From an uncultured Prevotellaceae bacterium (GTDB lineage Bacteria; Bacteroidota; Bacteroidia; Bacteroidales; Bacteroidaceae), in the NCBI GenBank assembly GCA_947176895.1, contig CAMWSK010000001.1, positions 62,001 to 126,000 on the forward strand: DNA of 64,000 nucleotides, written 5' to 3'. The notes beneath the pieces were generated by a model. The model was not told the origin of the DNA and did no database searches. It saw only the letters and a list, made by a program, of their open reading frames with translations. Numbering within the stretch: the stretch's first letter is position 1; each line of letters begins with the position of its first letter. This document shows positions 28,768 through 38,522 of this stretch, one piece after another. Position numbers and translations under genes: made by a program.

Positions 28768-30225
28768 TCATTCCTCAGCCGGACGCTCGGTCTGATTCTC
28801 CGGCCAGTTGACCAAATAGACGTGTTCCGTGGCACGCGTCAGGGCGGTGTAGAGCCAGCGGAAATAGTCGGGCGAAAGCATATCCTCGGTGAGGTAGCCC
28901 TGGTCGATATAGACATGCTGCCACTGGCCGCCCTGCGCCTTGTGGCAGGTGATGGCATAGGCATATTTCACCTGAAGGGCGTTGTAGTAGATGTCCTGCT
29001 TCACCCGGTTCATCAGTTCGCGGCGCACGGATATCTCAGGATAGTCCTCGCAAACGGCGTGAAACAAGCGTTCCTGCTGCTCCCGGGTCAGTGCAGGCGC
29101 CTCGGCCTGAAGCGTATCGAGAAGCAGGGTCAGCTCCATCTCCTGATGGTTGTAGTCGGGAAAACGCAGCGTTGCATCCACAAACCGGAAGCCATAGAAG
29201 CCGCGCTCGTTGTGCACACGCCTGACGACGGCCACGTCACCATTGGCGATGAAGGGCATCTGAGAGGCGGCATCCTTATTCTCCTCCGCCAGCTTCTCGG
29301 TCCAGAAATAATTGTTTTTGGCCACGATAATCTGGTCGCCGCTGCCCAGTTCCGCATCCATGTCCAGGATGCGTGCCCTTATACCATTATTATATATGTT
29401 GGCACGTTTGTTGCTGCGCGTCACCACGATGGTCTGGTCGGTGCCGCAACGGTGATAGCTCTGTTCCAGGCTTTCGATAAGCTCGTTGCCCGGCAGGATG
29501 GTGATGTCGGGAAACCCCGTCACCCTCATCTTGGGGAAAGCGGAAAAGGCCTGCCCGTCGATCAGATTGCGCAGTCGGGTGGCATTCCACAAAATGCCGG
29601 ACTCATCGGCCTGGCGCACCACTTGAGTCAGCTCCATCTGCCTCACGTGCAAACCATAACCCCGCAGCCACGAAACGCTGAGAGCCGGACTTTGCTCCTC
29701 GCCCACCGGGGGCAGCTGAGCCCGGTCGCCGATAAGCAAAAGGCGGCAGTTCTCGCCGGCATAGACATGACGCACCAGATCGTCCAGCAGACGCCCGCTG
29801 CCGAAATATCCTCCGCTGTTGCCGCTGTTTGCAATCATCGAAGCCTCGTCCACGATGAAAAGGGTGTCTCGCATCAGATTGGGCGTCTGCACAAAATTGT
29901 TCATCTCGGGATTGAACACTTTCTGACGATATATCTTGCGGTGAATGGTATAGGCGGGCAGCCCGGCATAGAGCGAGAACACCTTGGCGGCCCGCCCCGT
30001 GGGAGCCAGCAGGAGCGTGCGCAGGTTCAAGCGGGTCAGGACCCGCACCAAGGCACTCACCAACGAGGTTTTTCCCGTGCCCGCATATCCGCGCAGCAAA
30101 AACGCCTCCTCACGGTCCGGAGAAAACAGGAAATCGGCCCAAAGCGACACCGTTTCACGCTGCCGGGAAGTGGGCACATGGGAAAATTCCGCAAGGATAA
30201 GGGATTCTATGTCTTCCTTTCTCAT
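28768..30225 (-). CDS. RecD-like ATP-dependent DNA helicase (AAA_30/UvrD_C_2)
   Basis: 485 residues. Walker A is GYAGTGKT (LRGYAGTGKTSLVSAL), Walker B is LFIVDEASM, and LLIGDRAQLPPVG is the SF1B motif III. The C-terminal UvrD_C_2 motif, AYAITCHKAQGGQWQHVYID, and LYTALTRATEHVYLV complete a superfamily 1B (RecD/Pif1-type) helicase. It lacks the long N-terminal region of RecD2. Many Bacteroidales genomes carry this short form, often annotated as ATP-dependent endonuclease or RecD-like helicase. It acts on DNA 5'-3' in repair or recombination by family analogy. Confidence 0.9.
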   Translation of the reverse strand: MRKEDIESLILAEFSHVPTSRQRETVSLWADFLFSPDREEAFLLRGYAGTGKTSLVSALVRVLTRLNLRTLLLAPTGRAAKVFSLYAGLPAYTIHRKIYRQKVFNPEMNNFVQTPNLMRDTLFIVDEASMIANSGNSGGYFGSGRLLDDLVRHVYAGENCRLLLIGDRAQLPPVGEEQSPALSVSWLRGYGLHVRQMELTQVVRQADESGILWNATRLRNLIDGQAFSAFPKMRVTGFPDITILPGNELIESLEQSYHRCGTDQTIVVTRSNKRANIYNNGIRARILDMDAELGSGDQIIVAKNNYFWTEKLAEENKDAASQMPFIANGDVAVVRRVHNERGFYGFRFVDATLRFPDYNHQEMELTLLLDTLQAEAPALTREQQERLFHAVCEDYPEISVRRELMNRVKQDIYYNALQVKYAYAITCHKAQGGQWQHVYIDQGYLTEDMLSPDYFRWLYTALTRATEHVYLVNWPENQTERPAEE

Positions 30226-30322
30226 TATTACAGATAAAAAAGTTGGAGTAAATGTGGGAAAGTTCGGTTTAAATGTTTAATTTTGCAAGACGAAGATACA
30301 AATAAATAGCAAAATAACCATC

Positions 30323-31018
30323 ATGAAAGGATCTAGAATCGCAATTAACTCTGTTTTGTTTGTCTGCGCAGTGGCATTGGCCTTCATCTGCTATCGCAGC
30401 ATCAAGGACCGGGAGGAATTTAACACCGAAGTGGTTCTGCGCGAAAATCTTGTAAAGGCCCGCCTGCTTGAGGTGCGTGCCGTAGAAGAGGCATACAAGG
30501 CGCAATACGGCCGCTATTGCCCCGACTGGGATACGCTCATCGCCTACATCCAGGTGGGGCAACTGCCCACCATCACCAAGCAGGGCGTGCTGAGCGACTG
30601 GCACCTGGAACAGGGCCTCACAGAGAGCAAGCTGGCCAAAATCCTGCACTCGCCCAACAACGCCGCAGACATCGAGAAATATCGCCTGCAGGACTTCGTG
30701 CGCGACACAGTGTGGAGCAGCCTGAAGGACTCTCTCCTGGGGCCTGACTATGACGTGAACCAGATTTGCATCATCCCCAGTTCAGACAATGAGAAGTTTA
30801 TCCTGGAGACCGATTCGTTCATGAACAAGAGCCAGATTATAATCCAGACCATGCAATGTATGGCTCCCTTTGCCTCTTATCTGCACGGCGACCGCAACGA
30901 CTGGGTTCGTGAGAAGGACAACCGAGAGAAAGATGCCGAGGACCGTGGCGTATACGGCGGTCTGAAGATTGGTGAAGAAGGCGAAGCATGGAACAATAAT
31001 GCCGGTAACTGGGAATAA
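30323..31018 (+). CDS. Membrane-anchored protein of unknown function
   Basis: 231 residues. One N-terminal membrane helix (residues 7-23, AINSVLFVCAVALAFIC) is followed by a coiled-coil-like helix (ENLVKARLLEVRAVEEAYKAQYGRYCPDWDTL) resembling the first part of pilin-like or type II secretion proteins, and a polar C terminus. I do not recognise the family. In this order it is commonly found upstream of DUF3822 and rsmD, as here. A TAATTTTG box at 30278-30285 lies 37 nt upstream. The next gene overlaps its last 20 nt, so the three genes form one operon. Confidence 0.7.
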   Translation: MKGSRIAINSVLFVCAVALAFICYRSIKDREEFNTEVVLRENLVKARLLEVRAVEEAYKAQYGRYCPDWDTLIAYIQVGQLPTITKQGVLSDWHLEQGLTESKLAKILHSPNNAADIEKYRLQDFVRDTVWSSLKDSLLGPDYDVNQICIIPSSDNEKFILETDSFMNKSQIIIQTMQCMAPFASYLHGDRNDWVREKDNREKDAEDRGVYGGLKIGEEGEAWNNNAGNWE

Positions 31019-31706
31019 TCCTTTCACAGATAAAAGATTGTCCATCTGCGTGTCTGCGGGTGGATTTTCTTTTTTATCCGCCGCTGCACAGGTTCACAAA
31101 AAAGCGGAACCCGAGCAGTTGCTCACCGAGCTACGCACAGAACTGGAGCGATACACCCTGGTCAACAATGATTTCTCCGAGGTGACTCTGCTTATCGACG
31201 GCCTCTCCACACGCATTCCCCTGAACGAGTTCCGCAGCGAAGAGGTGCAGTCTCTCTTCCGGTTGACCTATGGAAACGGAGTGCCCGAAGGCACGGTAAT
31301 CCGCTATGAAGTGCTGGGAGTGCTGGAACTGGTGGAGGTCTTTGCCTTGAGGCCCGAAGTGGAAGACATCGTGAAAGAGTTTTTCCCCTCCGCATCCACC
31401 CACAGCCTGCACGGACAGATTCTTTTGCGCGGATTGGAGGCCGAAGCACGCATGCCGCTGGGAAAAAGACGCATGCACGCCAGCGTCAAAGGCTCGCAAC
31501 TCATGCTTTTCACGTTTGTGGACAACCGGCTCAACTATTGCAACACGTTTGCCGCTGGCGACCTTCGGGGAAGGCTCTACTACACGCTCTATGTGTGGAC
31601 CCATCTGGAACTGGCACAAGAGCGCGACATCCTGGTGCTGCATGGCTCGGATGAAGAGTTCCACACAGAAATTAAACAATTCATACGAGACATCGAATGC
31701 GTGTAA
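30999..31706 (+). CDS. DUF3822 family protein
   Basis: 235 residues from ATG 30999 (MPVTGNNPFTDKRLSICVSAGGFSFL); ATG 30969 in the same frame is a less likely start because it overlaps the upstream gene further. The sequence fits the Bacteroidetes DUF3822 family, which has an actin/FtsA-like two-lobe look (DKRLSICVSAGGFSF; GSQLMLFTFVDNRLNYCNTF; DILVLHGSDEE) but no known function. It is consistently linked to rsmD; here its stop overlaps the rsmD start by 10 nt. Confidence 0.8.
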   Translation: MPVTGNNPFTDKRLSICVSAGGFSFLSAAAQVHKKAEPEQLLTELRTELERYTLVNNDFSEVTLLIDGLSTRIPLNEFRSEEVQSLFRLTYGNGVPEGTVIRYEVLGVLELVEVFALRPEVEDIVKEFFPSASTHSLHGQILLRGLEAEARMPLGKRRMHASVKGSQLMLFTFVDNRLNYCNTFAAGDLRGRLYYTLYVWTHLELAQERDILVLHGSDEEFHTEIKQFIRDIECV

Positions 31707-32230
31707 TCACCGGAAAATACAAAGGGCGGCACTTTCAGGTGCCCCGCACCTTCAAGGCCCGTCCCACCACGGACTTCGCCAAGGAAAACATCTTCAACGT
31801 GCTGCAAAGCTATGTGGACTTTGACGAGGAACCTGCGGCGCTCGACCTCTTTGCCGGCACAGGAAGCATCACACTGGAGTTGCTGAGTCGTGGCTGCGGT
31901 CAGGTGGTCTGTGTGGAAAAAGACCCTCTTCACTTCAGTTTCATTACCGGTTTTATTGACAAACTGGGTGACAAGAACGCTTTTCCCGTGCGGGGAGATG
32001 TCTTTAAATACTTGGCAAAAACGCGCGAACAATTTGACATAATCTTTGCCGACCCACCATATACCTTGGACAACATCCAAGAGATTCCCGACCTCATCCT
32101 CGACCGCAACCTGCTGAAGGAGGGGGGCATTCTGGTGCTGGAGCACGGCAAGGCCAACGATTTCTCCGGACACGAAAGGTTAGCGGACCACCGTACTTAC
32201 GGAAGCGTCAACTTCTCGTTGTTCCGGTAG
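31697..32230 (+). CDS. rsmD: 16S rRNA (guanine966-N2)-methyltransferase RsmD
   Basis: 177 residues. It begins MRVITGKYKGRHFQVPRTFKARPTTDFAKENIFNVL, the RsmD signature, then the SAM-binding motif ALDLFAGTGSITLELLSRG and the catalytic DPPY (IIFADPPYTLDNI). It methylates G966 of 16S rRNA in the 30S subunit. It is the last gene of a three-gene operon and is followed by a perfect long hairpin. Confidence 0.95.
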   Translation: MRVITGKYKGRHFQVPRTFKARPTTDFAKENIFNVLQSYVDFDEEPAALDLFAGTGSITLELLSRGCGQVVCVEKDPLHFSFITGFIDKLGDKNAFPVRGDVFKYLAKTREQFDIIFADPPYTLDNIQEIPDLILDRNLLKEGGILVLEHGKANDFSGHERLADHRTYGSVNFSLFR

Positions 32231-32276
32231 CCCACAATTTTCCTTTCAAGCCGGTCATCAGATTCGCAATTTTTCT

Positions 32277-32340
32277 ATCGTTCCAATAAAAACGTCCGCT
32301 TGTTTTAATCGAAACAAGCGGACGTTTTTATTGGAACGAT
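32277..32340. terminator. Perfect 30-bp hairpin, bidirectional terminator
   Basis: 32277-32306 pairs with 32311-32340 (one G-U) around loop AATC. T/A-rich stretches give U-tracts both ways for the convergent rsmD and outer-membrane protein genes. Confidence 0.8.
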
Positions 32341-32360
32341 TCAGGCTTATTCTTTTTTCC

Positions 32361-35300
32361 CTACATAATTCTCGCGGGACGCATGGGTGCCGAACCACGT
32401 TCGCGGCCGGGGCCTCCACCGGGACCGCCGGGACCTCCCATACCGGGTGCGCCCATACCGGGACCGTTCTCCTTACGTGCCTGCTTGTTACCCACCAGGT
32501 TGAGTTTATAGATGAGGTGAACCATGAAGTAACTGTTGATGGCGTTGTTGTAAGAATCGCTACGCATGGTGGCGCTGATCGAACGACTGATGTTTGAACG
32601 TTGCCCCAACACGTCATACCATTCAAGCGACACCGTAAGGTCCTGACCTTTCAACCACTTCTTCAGTCCCTGGCTGAGCTGGGCGTTCCATATCAGTTCG
32701 TTGGTGTTCATGGACTTGTCGTCATATCCGCGACGACTTTCCTTCACGATGTCCGAACTGAAGGTCATGTTCCAAGGAGTGGTCACCTGGGCATTGCCAC
32801 CATATTCAAAGGTCCACGTATCCAGGTTGGCCTTGGTCTGCACATTGTTACGTGCGTGATTGTAGCTGAAACTGCCTTGTAAGCCGAAATCCACACTCCA
32901 ATCCTGGTTCAGTCCCAGGTCTCTGCGATAGTTGAGACGGAGATTTTCGCGCACGCTCGTCTGCTTGGTAATCTGTTTGGAAATATTCGTGTGGGCGAAA
33001 AGACCGTCCATATCCACATTGCCGCCGGGTCCGCTGGTCAGATATTTGCGTGCGTCATCATCTATGTCTCCACTCTGATAGCCCACGGAATGGGTGTAAC
33101 CCACCAAGGTGAAAGAACTGATGTTAAAATATTTTCTCTTACCCATGGCCGTATTGAACACAAAATTGGGCTGAATGTTCCAATTGCCGTCGATATTCAA
33201 GGGGCGGCTGTAACGGGCACCCGTCTGCTGGTCATAGATGGTGGCATTGGAAATGCTGCGGCGCGTGTTGGTGGCATTCAGATGAATGCCATAGGTGGTT
33301 TGCGTCTCCTCTAAATAATTATTATAGAAAAGGTAGAACCTGTCGCTCCAGGAACTCTTAAGGCCGGCATTACCTGTGGAGATATTCAAGGGGTCGCTGG
33401 TGTCCAACACCTCAAGCAAATTGGTCATGGAGGGTTGGTTCATGGAGCCGAAATAGCGCATGTTCAGCTGGCTGGTCTTGGAAATCTTCCAGCGCACACC
33501 CAGTGAGGGCGACCAATTATTGGTATGCCGAACGATGGTCGTATCCACATCGGCCTTCTGATAGTCCATATGGGTGGTCTGAGGCTGGAAACTTACACCG
33601 GCATTCACGCGCAGACTGGACTCATCGCCCAATTTCTTAATGTATCGGAACATCAATCTGGCATCGTGGTTCAATTCCTTATAGGTGGCATACTGCGAGT
33701 TTTGAAAATCCTTAATCATAGATGTCGGGTCCAGACCGGGCAATATACCCGTATAGAGTTGCTCCGCCGTGTAATTGGTGAGACCTTCTTTCTCCAAATA
33801 ATCTGTCATATCCTGCCAAGTGAGCATGGTGCGGTTTTGGTCTTGGAAGCGGCGTTGCGCCTGATAACTTATCTGCAGATTCAGGGATTTGGTCAGGGGT
33901 TCGGTGTAGCTCAAGCGGCCTTGATAGTAATAACTCTTGCTGGGTGAAGTGGTCGTTTGATAGGTATTGTCATCGGTGAGACCGCTTTGATAATACTTCA
34001 CCAACGAGAGGCTGTTGGCATCGCTGTAGCTCTTGCTGTAGTTTCCTGCCAGGTCAAGGGTAACATTGCGACCGGCTTTCTGCAATCGGCGGTTGATTTG
34101 CAGGCGTGCACCTCCGCTATTGCTGTGCCCTTCGCTTTCGGAGATGCGGTCATTGGCATTCACGCGAATGTTGTCCTCGTCGTTCCAGTCGGCGTATTCC
34201 TTCAGGGGGTCGGTCATTCCCGCTTTGTAGGGGTCGCTGTTGAAGGTCACGCTTTGGCTTTTCGAGAAGAGGTCATTCCTGCTGAATGAATAGGTGGGGC
34301 GGAAATTGACGTTGGTCATCGAGTCGGGACTCCACTCCAATTTAAAACCGGCGTTCACGTCATGGGCATTACGCAGGCTGCTTGCCATTGAATTGGTGAA
34401 GTTGCTGGCCGACTCCGTCAGGAAGGTCTGGCTGTTGGTGCGCCCCAGTTGGTCAGTTTCGTTGCCACGATAACGCACATTTCCGCCGATTTCCAGGGCA
34501 CCGGCCTCACGGTCCTTCTTGCCGTTCTCCCAATTGAAGTTCACTCCCCCCTCGGTGGTGGTTCGGATTCCGTCGCCGGCACCACGCCATCCCCCGAAGC
34601 CGCGGTCGGACACATTGTTGCGCCCGCCGATGACGGCCAGCTGATAGTTGTCCATGAATCGCATCACGTTGCCCTTGGCGGTGTAGCGTTCCTCGGTGCC
34701 GGCCCCCAGGTCCAGGTTCAGGATCCAACCTTCTTTCATACCTTTCTTAACGGTGAAGTCCAGCACCGTCTCTTCCTCGCCGTCGTCAATACCGGTGACG
34801 CGGGCATAATCGCTCTGACGGTCATATGCTTTCACGTTCTTCACCATGTTGGCGGGCAGGTTCTTCACGGCCGTTTGTGTATCTCCGTTCATAAACTCCT
34901 TGCCTTCCACCATAATCTTCTTCACCGTCTTGCCGTTGATTTTGATGGTTCCGTCGTCCTGAATCTCAGCGCCCGGGAACTTCTTGATAAGTGCCTCCAG
35001 ATTCGACCCCTCGGGCACGCGATAGGCATCGGCATTATATACAAATGTGTCGGCCCTCACCTCCACTTGGGCTGCCGCCGCCGACACGATGGCCTCGCGC
35101 ATCACTTTCACATCCTCGTTCATCGTCACCGTACCCAGGTTCATCGTCTCCTGGTCCTTCTTAATGGTGATGGAATGGAACTGTGTCACATAACCCATGT
35201 AAGTATATCTTAGGAGGAATGTTCCCTCCTTTCGCGTGCTGATACGCCACGTTCCTTCTATGCCCGTGGCCACACCGGCCACCACGGCACTGTCCTTGGG

Positions 35301-35441
35301 ATTGAGAAGGGCGACTCCGGTGCCTGCAAGAGGTTCACCCTCGGCGGCTCCGTCCAACACTTTACCCGTGAGGACATGGCTCTGTGCCCATACGGATGTA
35401 CCCATTATACATAAAAAGAGGAGGAGGGAAAGTTTTTTCAT
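32361..35441 (-). CDS. Outer-membrane beta-barrel protein with carboxypeptidase-regulatory domain
   Basis: 1026 residues. A signal peptide (MKKLSLLLFLCIMGTSVWAQ) is followed by a carboxypeptidase-regulatory-like domain (about 22-110: LTGKVLDGAAEGEPLAGTGV...FLLRYTYMGYVT). A plug-like region follows (PEGSNLEALIKKFPGAEIQDDGTIKINGKTVKKIMVEGKEF), then a long beta-barrel typical of the Bacteroidetes OMP_b-brl_3 / TonB-dependent-receptor-like family. It ends with an unusual Gly/Pro/Met-rich tail (GPGMGAPGMGGPGGPGGGPG). No SusD partner is adjacent, so it is not an obvious Sus-type glycan importer; substrate unknown. Confidence 0.88.
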   Translation of the reverse strand: MKKLSLLLFLCIMGTSVWAQSHVLTGKVLDGAAEGEPLAGTGVALLNPKDSAVVAGVATGIEGTWRISTRKEGTFLLRYTYMGYVTQFHSITIKKDQETMNLGTVTMNEDVKVMREAIVSAAAAQVEVRADTFVYNADAYRVPEGSNLEALIKKFPGAEIQDDGTIKINGKTVKKIMVEGKEFMNGDTQTAVKNLPANMVKNVKAYDRQSDYARVTGIDDGEEETVLDFTVKKGMKEGWILNLDLGAGTEERYTAKGNVMRFMDNYQLAVIGGRNNVSDRGFGGWRGAGDGIRTTTEGGVNFNWENGKKDREAGALEIGGNVRYRGNETDQLGRTNSQTFLTESASNFTNSMASSLRNAHDVNAGFKLEWSPDSMTNVNFRPTYSFSRNDLFSKSQSVTFNSDPYKAGMTDPLKEYADWNDEDNIRVNANDRISESEGHSNSGGARLQINRRLQKAGRNVTLDLAGNYSKSYSDANSLSLVKYYQSGLTDDNTYQTTTSPSKSYYYQGRLSYTEPLTKSLNLQISYQAQRRFQDQNRTMLTWQDMTDYLEKEGLTNYTAEQLYTGILPGLDPTSMIKDFQNSQYATYKELNHDARLMFRYIKKLGDESSLRVNAGVSFQPQTTHMDYQKADVDTTIVRHTNNWSPSLGVRWKISKTSQLNMRYFGSMNQPSMTNLLEVLDTSDPLNISTGNAGLKSSWSDRFYLFYNNYLEETQTTYGIHLNATNTRRSISNATIYDQQTGARYSRPLNIDGNWNIQPNFVFNTAMGKRKYFNISSFTLVGYTHSVGYQSGDIDDDARKYLTSGPGGNVDMDGLFAHTNISKQITKQTSVRENLRLNYRRDLGLNQDWSVDFGLQGSFSYNHARNNVQTKANLDTWTFEYGGNAQVTTPWNMTFSSDIVKESRRGYDDKSMNTNELIWNAQLSQGLKKWLKGQDLTVSLEWYDVLGQRSNISRSISATMRSDSYNNAINSYFMVHLIYKLNLVGNKQARKENGPGMGAPGMGGPGGPGGGPGRERGSAPMRPARIM

Positions 35442-35566
35442 GTCTTAGCGTTGTATTTTGCGTTGTATTTTCATTTGACTAAAACTAAGACCCAAGAAAA
35501 CAGGGAAAGTTTAATCACCTGACTGCAAAAAAATGTAAACCCCACCCCTCTTGCAATTATTTTATC

Positions 35567-35574
35567 TAATTTTG
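35567..35574 (+). promoter_or_regulatory. -7 box in front of aroB
   Basis: TAATTTTG ends 8 nt before ATG 35583. It supports that ATG over the GTG at 35574, which overlaps the box. Confidence 0.6.
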
Positions 35575-35582
35575 TGATAGAT

Positions 35583-36641
35583 ATGGAAAAGAAACAAGAT
35601 ATCATTATCAGCCAAAATATCGCCGCTACGCTCACAGAGGCCATAGAAAAGGTGAAACATGACCGCCTGTTCGTGCTCACCGACACCACCACCCTGCAGC
35701 TATGCTGGCCCGTGGTGAACCCATTGCCCGTTCTGGGCAAGGCACAGATGATTACCATCGGAGCCACCGACGAGTGCAAGACGTTGGAAAGCCTGAGCCA
35801 CGTGTGGACATGCCTGCAACAGGGAGGAGCCACACGCCACAGCCTGCTGGTGAACCTGGGAGGCGGAATGGTCACAGACCTGGGTGGCTTTGCCGCCAGC
35901 ACCTTCAAGCGGGGGATTGCCTATATCAACGTGCCCACCACACTGCTGAGCATGGTCGACGCCTCGGTAGGCGGCAAGACGGGCATCAACTTTGGCGGAC
36001 TGAAGAACGAGATTGGCGTGTTCAACAGTTCGGAGAGCGTGATTCTCGACGGCGTTTTCCTGCGCACACTCAGCCACGACAATATCCTCTCGGGCTATGC
36101 CGAGATGCTGAAGCATGGTCTTATCAGCAACGAGGAGCACTGGAACGAGTTGTTGAGTTTCGACTTGGACCGGCCCGACTACAATACCCTTACCCAAATG
36201 GTGGGCACCAGCGTGGCAGTGAAGGAGCGCATCGTGGAGGAAGACCCTCACGAACACGGCATACGCAAGGCGCTGAACGTGGGGCACACCGTGGGGCATG
36301 CCTTCGAGGCCCTGGCCCTGGAACAGGGTCGTACCGTGTTGCATGGCTACGCCGTAGCCTGGGGCATGGTATGTGAACTGTTTCTCTGTGCCGTGCACTG
36401 CGGCTTCCCCACCGAACGGATGCGACAGGCCGTTCAGTTCATCCGTCACCATTACGGAGAATTTGCCATCACCTGCAACGACTATCCCCGCCTGTTCGAG
36501 TTCATGACCCACGACAAGAAGAACACCGCCGGGCAAGTCAATTTCACCCTGCTGGGCAATATCGGCGACATCCGCATCAATCAGACAGCCACCCGAGAGG
36601 AGATTTACGAAATGCTCGATTTCTTCCGCGAAGGACTGTGA
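35583..36641 (+). CDS. aroB: 3-dehydroquinate synthase
   Basis: 352 residues from ATG 35583. The NAD-binding signature GGGMVTDLGGFAASTFKRGI, the VPTTLLSMVDASVGGKTGINF block, and the zinc ligands in ...GYAEMLKHGLIS...NVGHTVGHAFE...HGYAVAWGM are intact. It converts DAHP to 3-dehydroquinate, the second step of the shikimate pathway. The next pathway gene recognised here, aroK, lies far off at 58 kb. Monocistronic from the box at 35567-35574. lemA begins 146 bp downstream. Confidence 0.95.
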   Translation: MEKKQDIIISQNIAATLTEAIEKVKHDRLFVLTDTTTLQLCWPVVNPLPVLGKAQMITIGATDECKTLESLSHVWTCLQQGGATRHSLLVNLGGGMVTDLGGFAASTFKRGIAYINVPTTLLSMVDASVGGKTGINFGGLKNEIGVFNSSESVILDGVFLRTLSHDNILSGYAEMLKHGLISNEEHWNELLSFDLDRPDYNTLTQMVGTSVAVKERIVEEDPHEHGIRKALNVGHTVGHAFEALALEQGRTVLHGYAVAWGMVCELFLCAVHCGFPTERMRQAVQFIRHHYGEFAITCNDYPRLFEFMTHDKKNTAGQVNFTLLGNIGDIRINQTATREEIYEMLDFFREGL

Positions 36642-36787
36642 GAGCCAACCCTCAAAATTACCGGAATTAGCGCCACGTCCCTACTTTGTGGATGATTTTT
36701 ATCACTTTGGCACGCTTTTTGATTCACCCGACTATAGAACAAACATCAACAACCAAGTACTAACTATATAAATAAGGAGAAAAAACT

Positions 36788-37345
36788 ATGACAGCACTTT
36801 GGATTATCCTGGGCATCGTTGCCCTGATTGCCCTGTGGCTTATGGGGACCTACAACAACCTGGTGGGACTGCGCAACAACCGCGAGAGCGCTTTTGCCAA
36901 CGTAGACGTGCAGCTGCAGCAACGCTACGACCTGATTCCCAATTTGGTGAACACCGTGAAAGGCTATGCCACCCACGAGAAGGAACTCCTGGAAAGCGTC
37001 ACACGCGCCCGCTCGGCAGCCATGGGAGCCACCGGCATCGACCAGAAGGTGGAGGCCGAGAACCAACTCTCTGCCGCCCTGCAGGGACTGAAAGTGCAGT
37101 TGGAGGCTTATCCCGAATTGAAAGCCAACCAGAACTTCATGCAGTTGCAGAGCGAACTGGCCGACATCGAGAACAAACTGGCCGCCACCCGCCGCTTCTT
37201 CAACAGCACCACCAAGGAGCTGAACACCAGCATCCAGAGTTTCCCTGCCAATCTGGTGGCCGGCATGTTTGGCTTCCACACCCAGCCGATGTTTGAAGTG
37301 GCCGACCGCGCCACCATGTCCACAGCCCCCAAAGTAAGTTTCTAA
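36788..37345 (+). CDS. lemA: LemA family protein
   Basis: 185 residues. An N-terminal membrane helix (LWIILGIVALIALWLMGTYNNL) is followed by the LemA helical-bundle signature RNNRESAFANVDVQLQQRYDLIPNLVNTVKGYATHE and ...ADIENKLAATRRFFNSTTKELNT...FPANLVAGMFGF. LemA proteins sit in the inner membrane with the helices outside; the function is unclear. An AAGGAG ribosome site lies just upstream. It is paired with the M48 protease gene 6 nt downstream, a common LemA-HtpX arrangement in Bacteroidetes. Confidence 0.93.
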   Translation: MTALWIILGIVALIALWLMGTYNNLVGLRNNRESAFANVDVQLQQRYDLIPNLVNTVKGYATHEKELLESVTRARSAAMGATGIDQKVEAENQLSAALQGLKVQLEAYPELKANQNFMQLQSELADIENKLAATRRFFNSTTKELNTSIQSFPANLVAGMFGFHTQPMFEVADRATMSTAPKVSF

Positions 37346-37351
37346 AGGAGC

Positions 37352-38359
37352 ATGAAATACGTAGGAATGCAAACCCAAATCCGGCGCAACAACTTTTATT
37401 CCATGTTGTTGCTGCTGGCTTTCCCTGTGATACTATTGGTCACGGTGTGGGTTTTCCTTTTTCTTATCAACTGGTTTAACGGAGGCTTTTACGATGCCTA
37501 TGGCGATTTTGTGCACGAAGTGAACTATACCGAAGTCAATGCCTATTTCCTAAAGGCCCTGCCTTGGGTGGTAGGGGGAGTCGGAGTATGGTTCCTCATC
37601 GCATACGCGTTCAACAGCCAGATGATTCAGAGCGCCGTGGGAGCACGCCCCCTGGAGCGGCGCGAGAACCCGCGCGTGTACAACATCGTGGAGAACCTGT
37701 GCATCGCCAACGGAATGGACATGCCCAAAGTGAACGTGGTGAACGACCCCCAGCTCAACGCCTTTGCCAGCGGCATCAACAAAAGCAGCTACACCGTGAC
37801 GGTGACCACCGGCCTGCTGGATCTGCTGGATGATGACGAATTGGCAGGAGTCATCGGCCACGAACTGACACATATACGCAACCGCGACACCCGGCTGCTG
37901 ATTACCGGCATCATCTTTGTGGGTATCATCAGCACACTCATGAGCATGATCGTGCGTATGCTCTACTACAACCTGTGGTTCGGAGGAGGCAGCCGCCGGA
38001 GCAGTGACAAGGAGGGAAACAACGGAGCCGGCATGGTCATCGTCCTGGCAGTGGGCCTTGTGTGCATGGCCATCGCCTACCAGTTCTCCATACTCACCCG
38101 CTTCGCCATCTCACGCCGGCGCGAGTACATGGCCGATGCCGGAGGTGCCGAGATGTGCGGCAACCCACGCGCCCTGGCCAGTGCGCTGCGCAAGATATCC
38201 CGCGACCCGGGACTGGACAACGTGGAGCGGGAGGATGTGGCCCAACTCTTCATCATGCGTCCCGATGAGATGAAAGAGGGGGTGATGAGCCTGCTCAGCG
38301 GTCTCTTCAGCACCCACCCCGACCCCGCCAAACGCATCGCCATCCTGGAGCAATTCTGA
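37352..38359 (+). CDS. HtpX-like M48-family membrane metalloprotease
   Basis: 335 residues, with two N-terminal membrane helices (SMLLLLAFPVILLVTVWVFLFL and ALPWVVGGVGVWFLIAYAF). The zinc site is HELTH (GVIGHELTHIRNRDT) with third ligand in REYMADAGGAE. Two further membrane segments and the STHPDPAKRIAIL motif follow. It probably degrades misfolded membrane proteins in envelope quality control, by analogy with HtpX. Translationally linked to lemA and followed by a terminator. Confidence 0.93.
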   Translation: MKYVGMQTQIRRNNFYSMLLLLAFPVILLVTVWVFLFLINWFNGGFYDAYGDFVHEVNYTEVNAYFLKALPWVVGGVGVWFLIAYAFNSQMIQSAVGARPLERRENPRVYNIVENLCIANGMDMPKVNVVNDPQLNAFASGINKSSYTVTVTTGLLDLLDDDELAGVIGHELTHIRNRDTRLLITGIIFVGIISTLMSMIVRMLYYNLWFGGGSRRSSDKEGNNGAGMVIVLAVGLVCMAIAYQFSILTRFAISRRREYMADAGGAEMCGNPRALASALRKISRDPGLDNVEREDVAQLFIMRPDEMKEGVMSLLSGLFSTHPDPAKRIAILEQF

Positions 38360-38387
38360 ACGCAAGACAAGATTGTGACATAACACA

Positions 38388-38430
38388 GCACCCCAAAAGT
38401 CTTTACCCGACTTTTGGGGTGCCTTTTTAT
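38388..38430 (+). terminator. Terminator of lemA-M48 operon
   Basis: GCACCCCAAAAGT (38388-38400) pairs with ACTTTTGGGGTGC (38410-38422). CTTTTTATT follows. Confidence 0.9.
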
Positions 38431-38436
38431 TGGCAG

Positions 38437-38522
38437 AAAAACATCAAGACGTTTTTGAAAAACATGTTCATGTTTTTAGATAAACATCCTCATGTTTTTC
38501 CCAAAACATTCACATGCTTTTG
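38437..38522. repeat. 21-bp palindrome array, locus 4 (4 units)
   Basis: Centres at 38446.5, 38467.5, 38489.5 and 38511.5 (21, 22, 22 bp). The first unit reads ACATC-AA-GACGT, in which both arms differ from the consensus yet still pair. To the right, ACAGGCTTTAATACGGCATCG (38554-38574) resembles the right flank inside MITE copy 1. Lies between convergent genes. Confidence 0.78.
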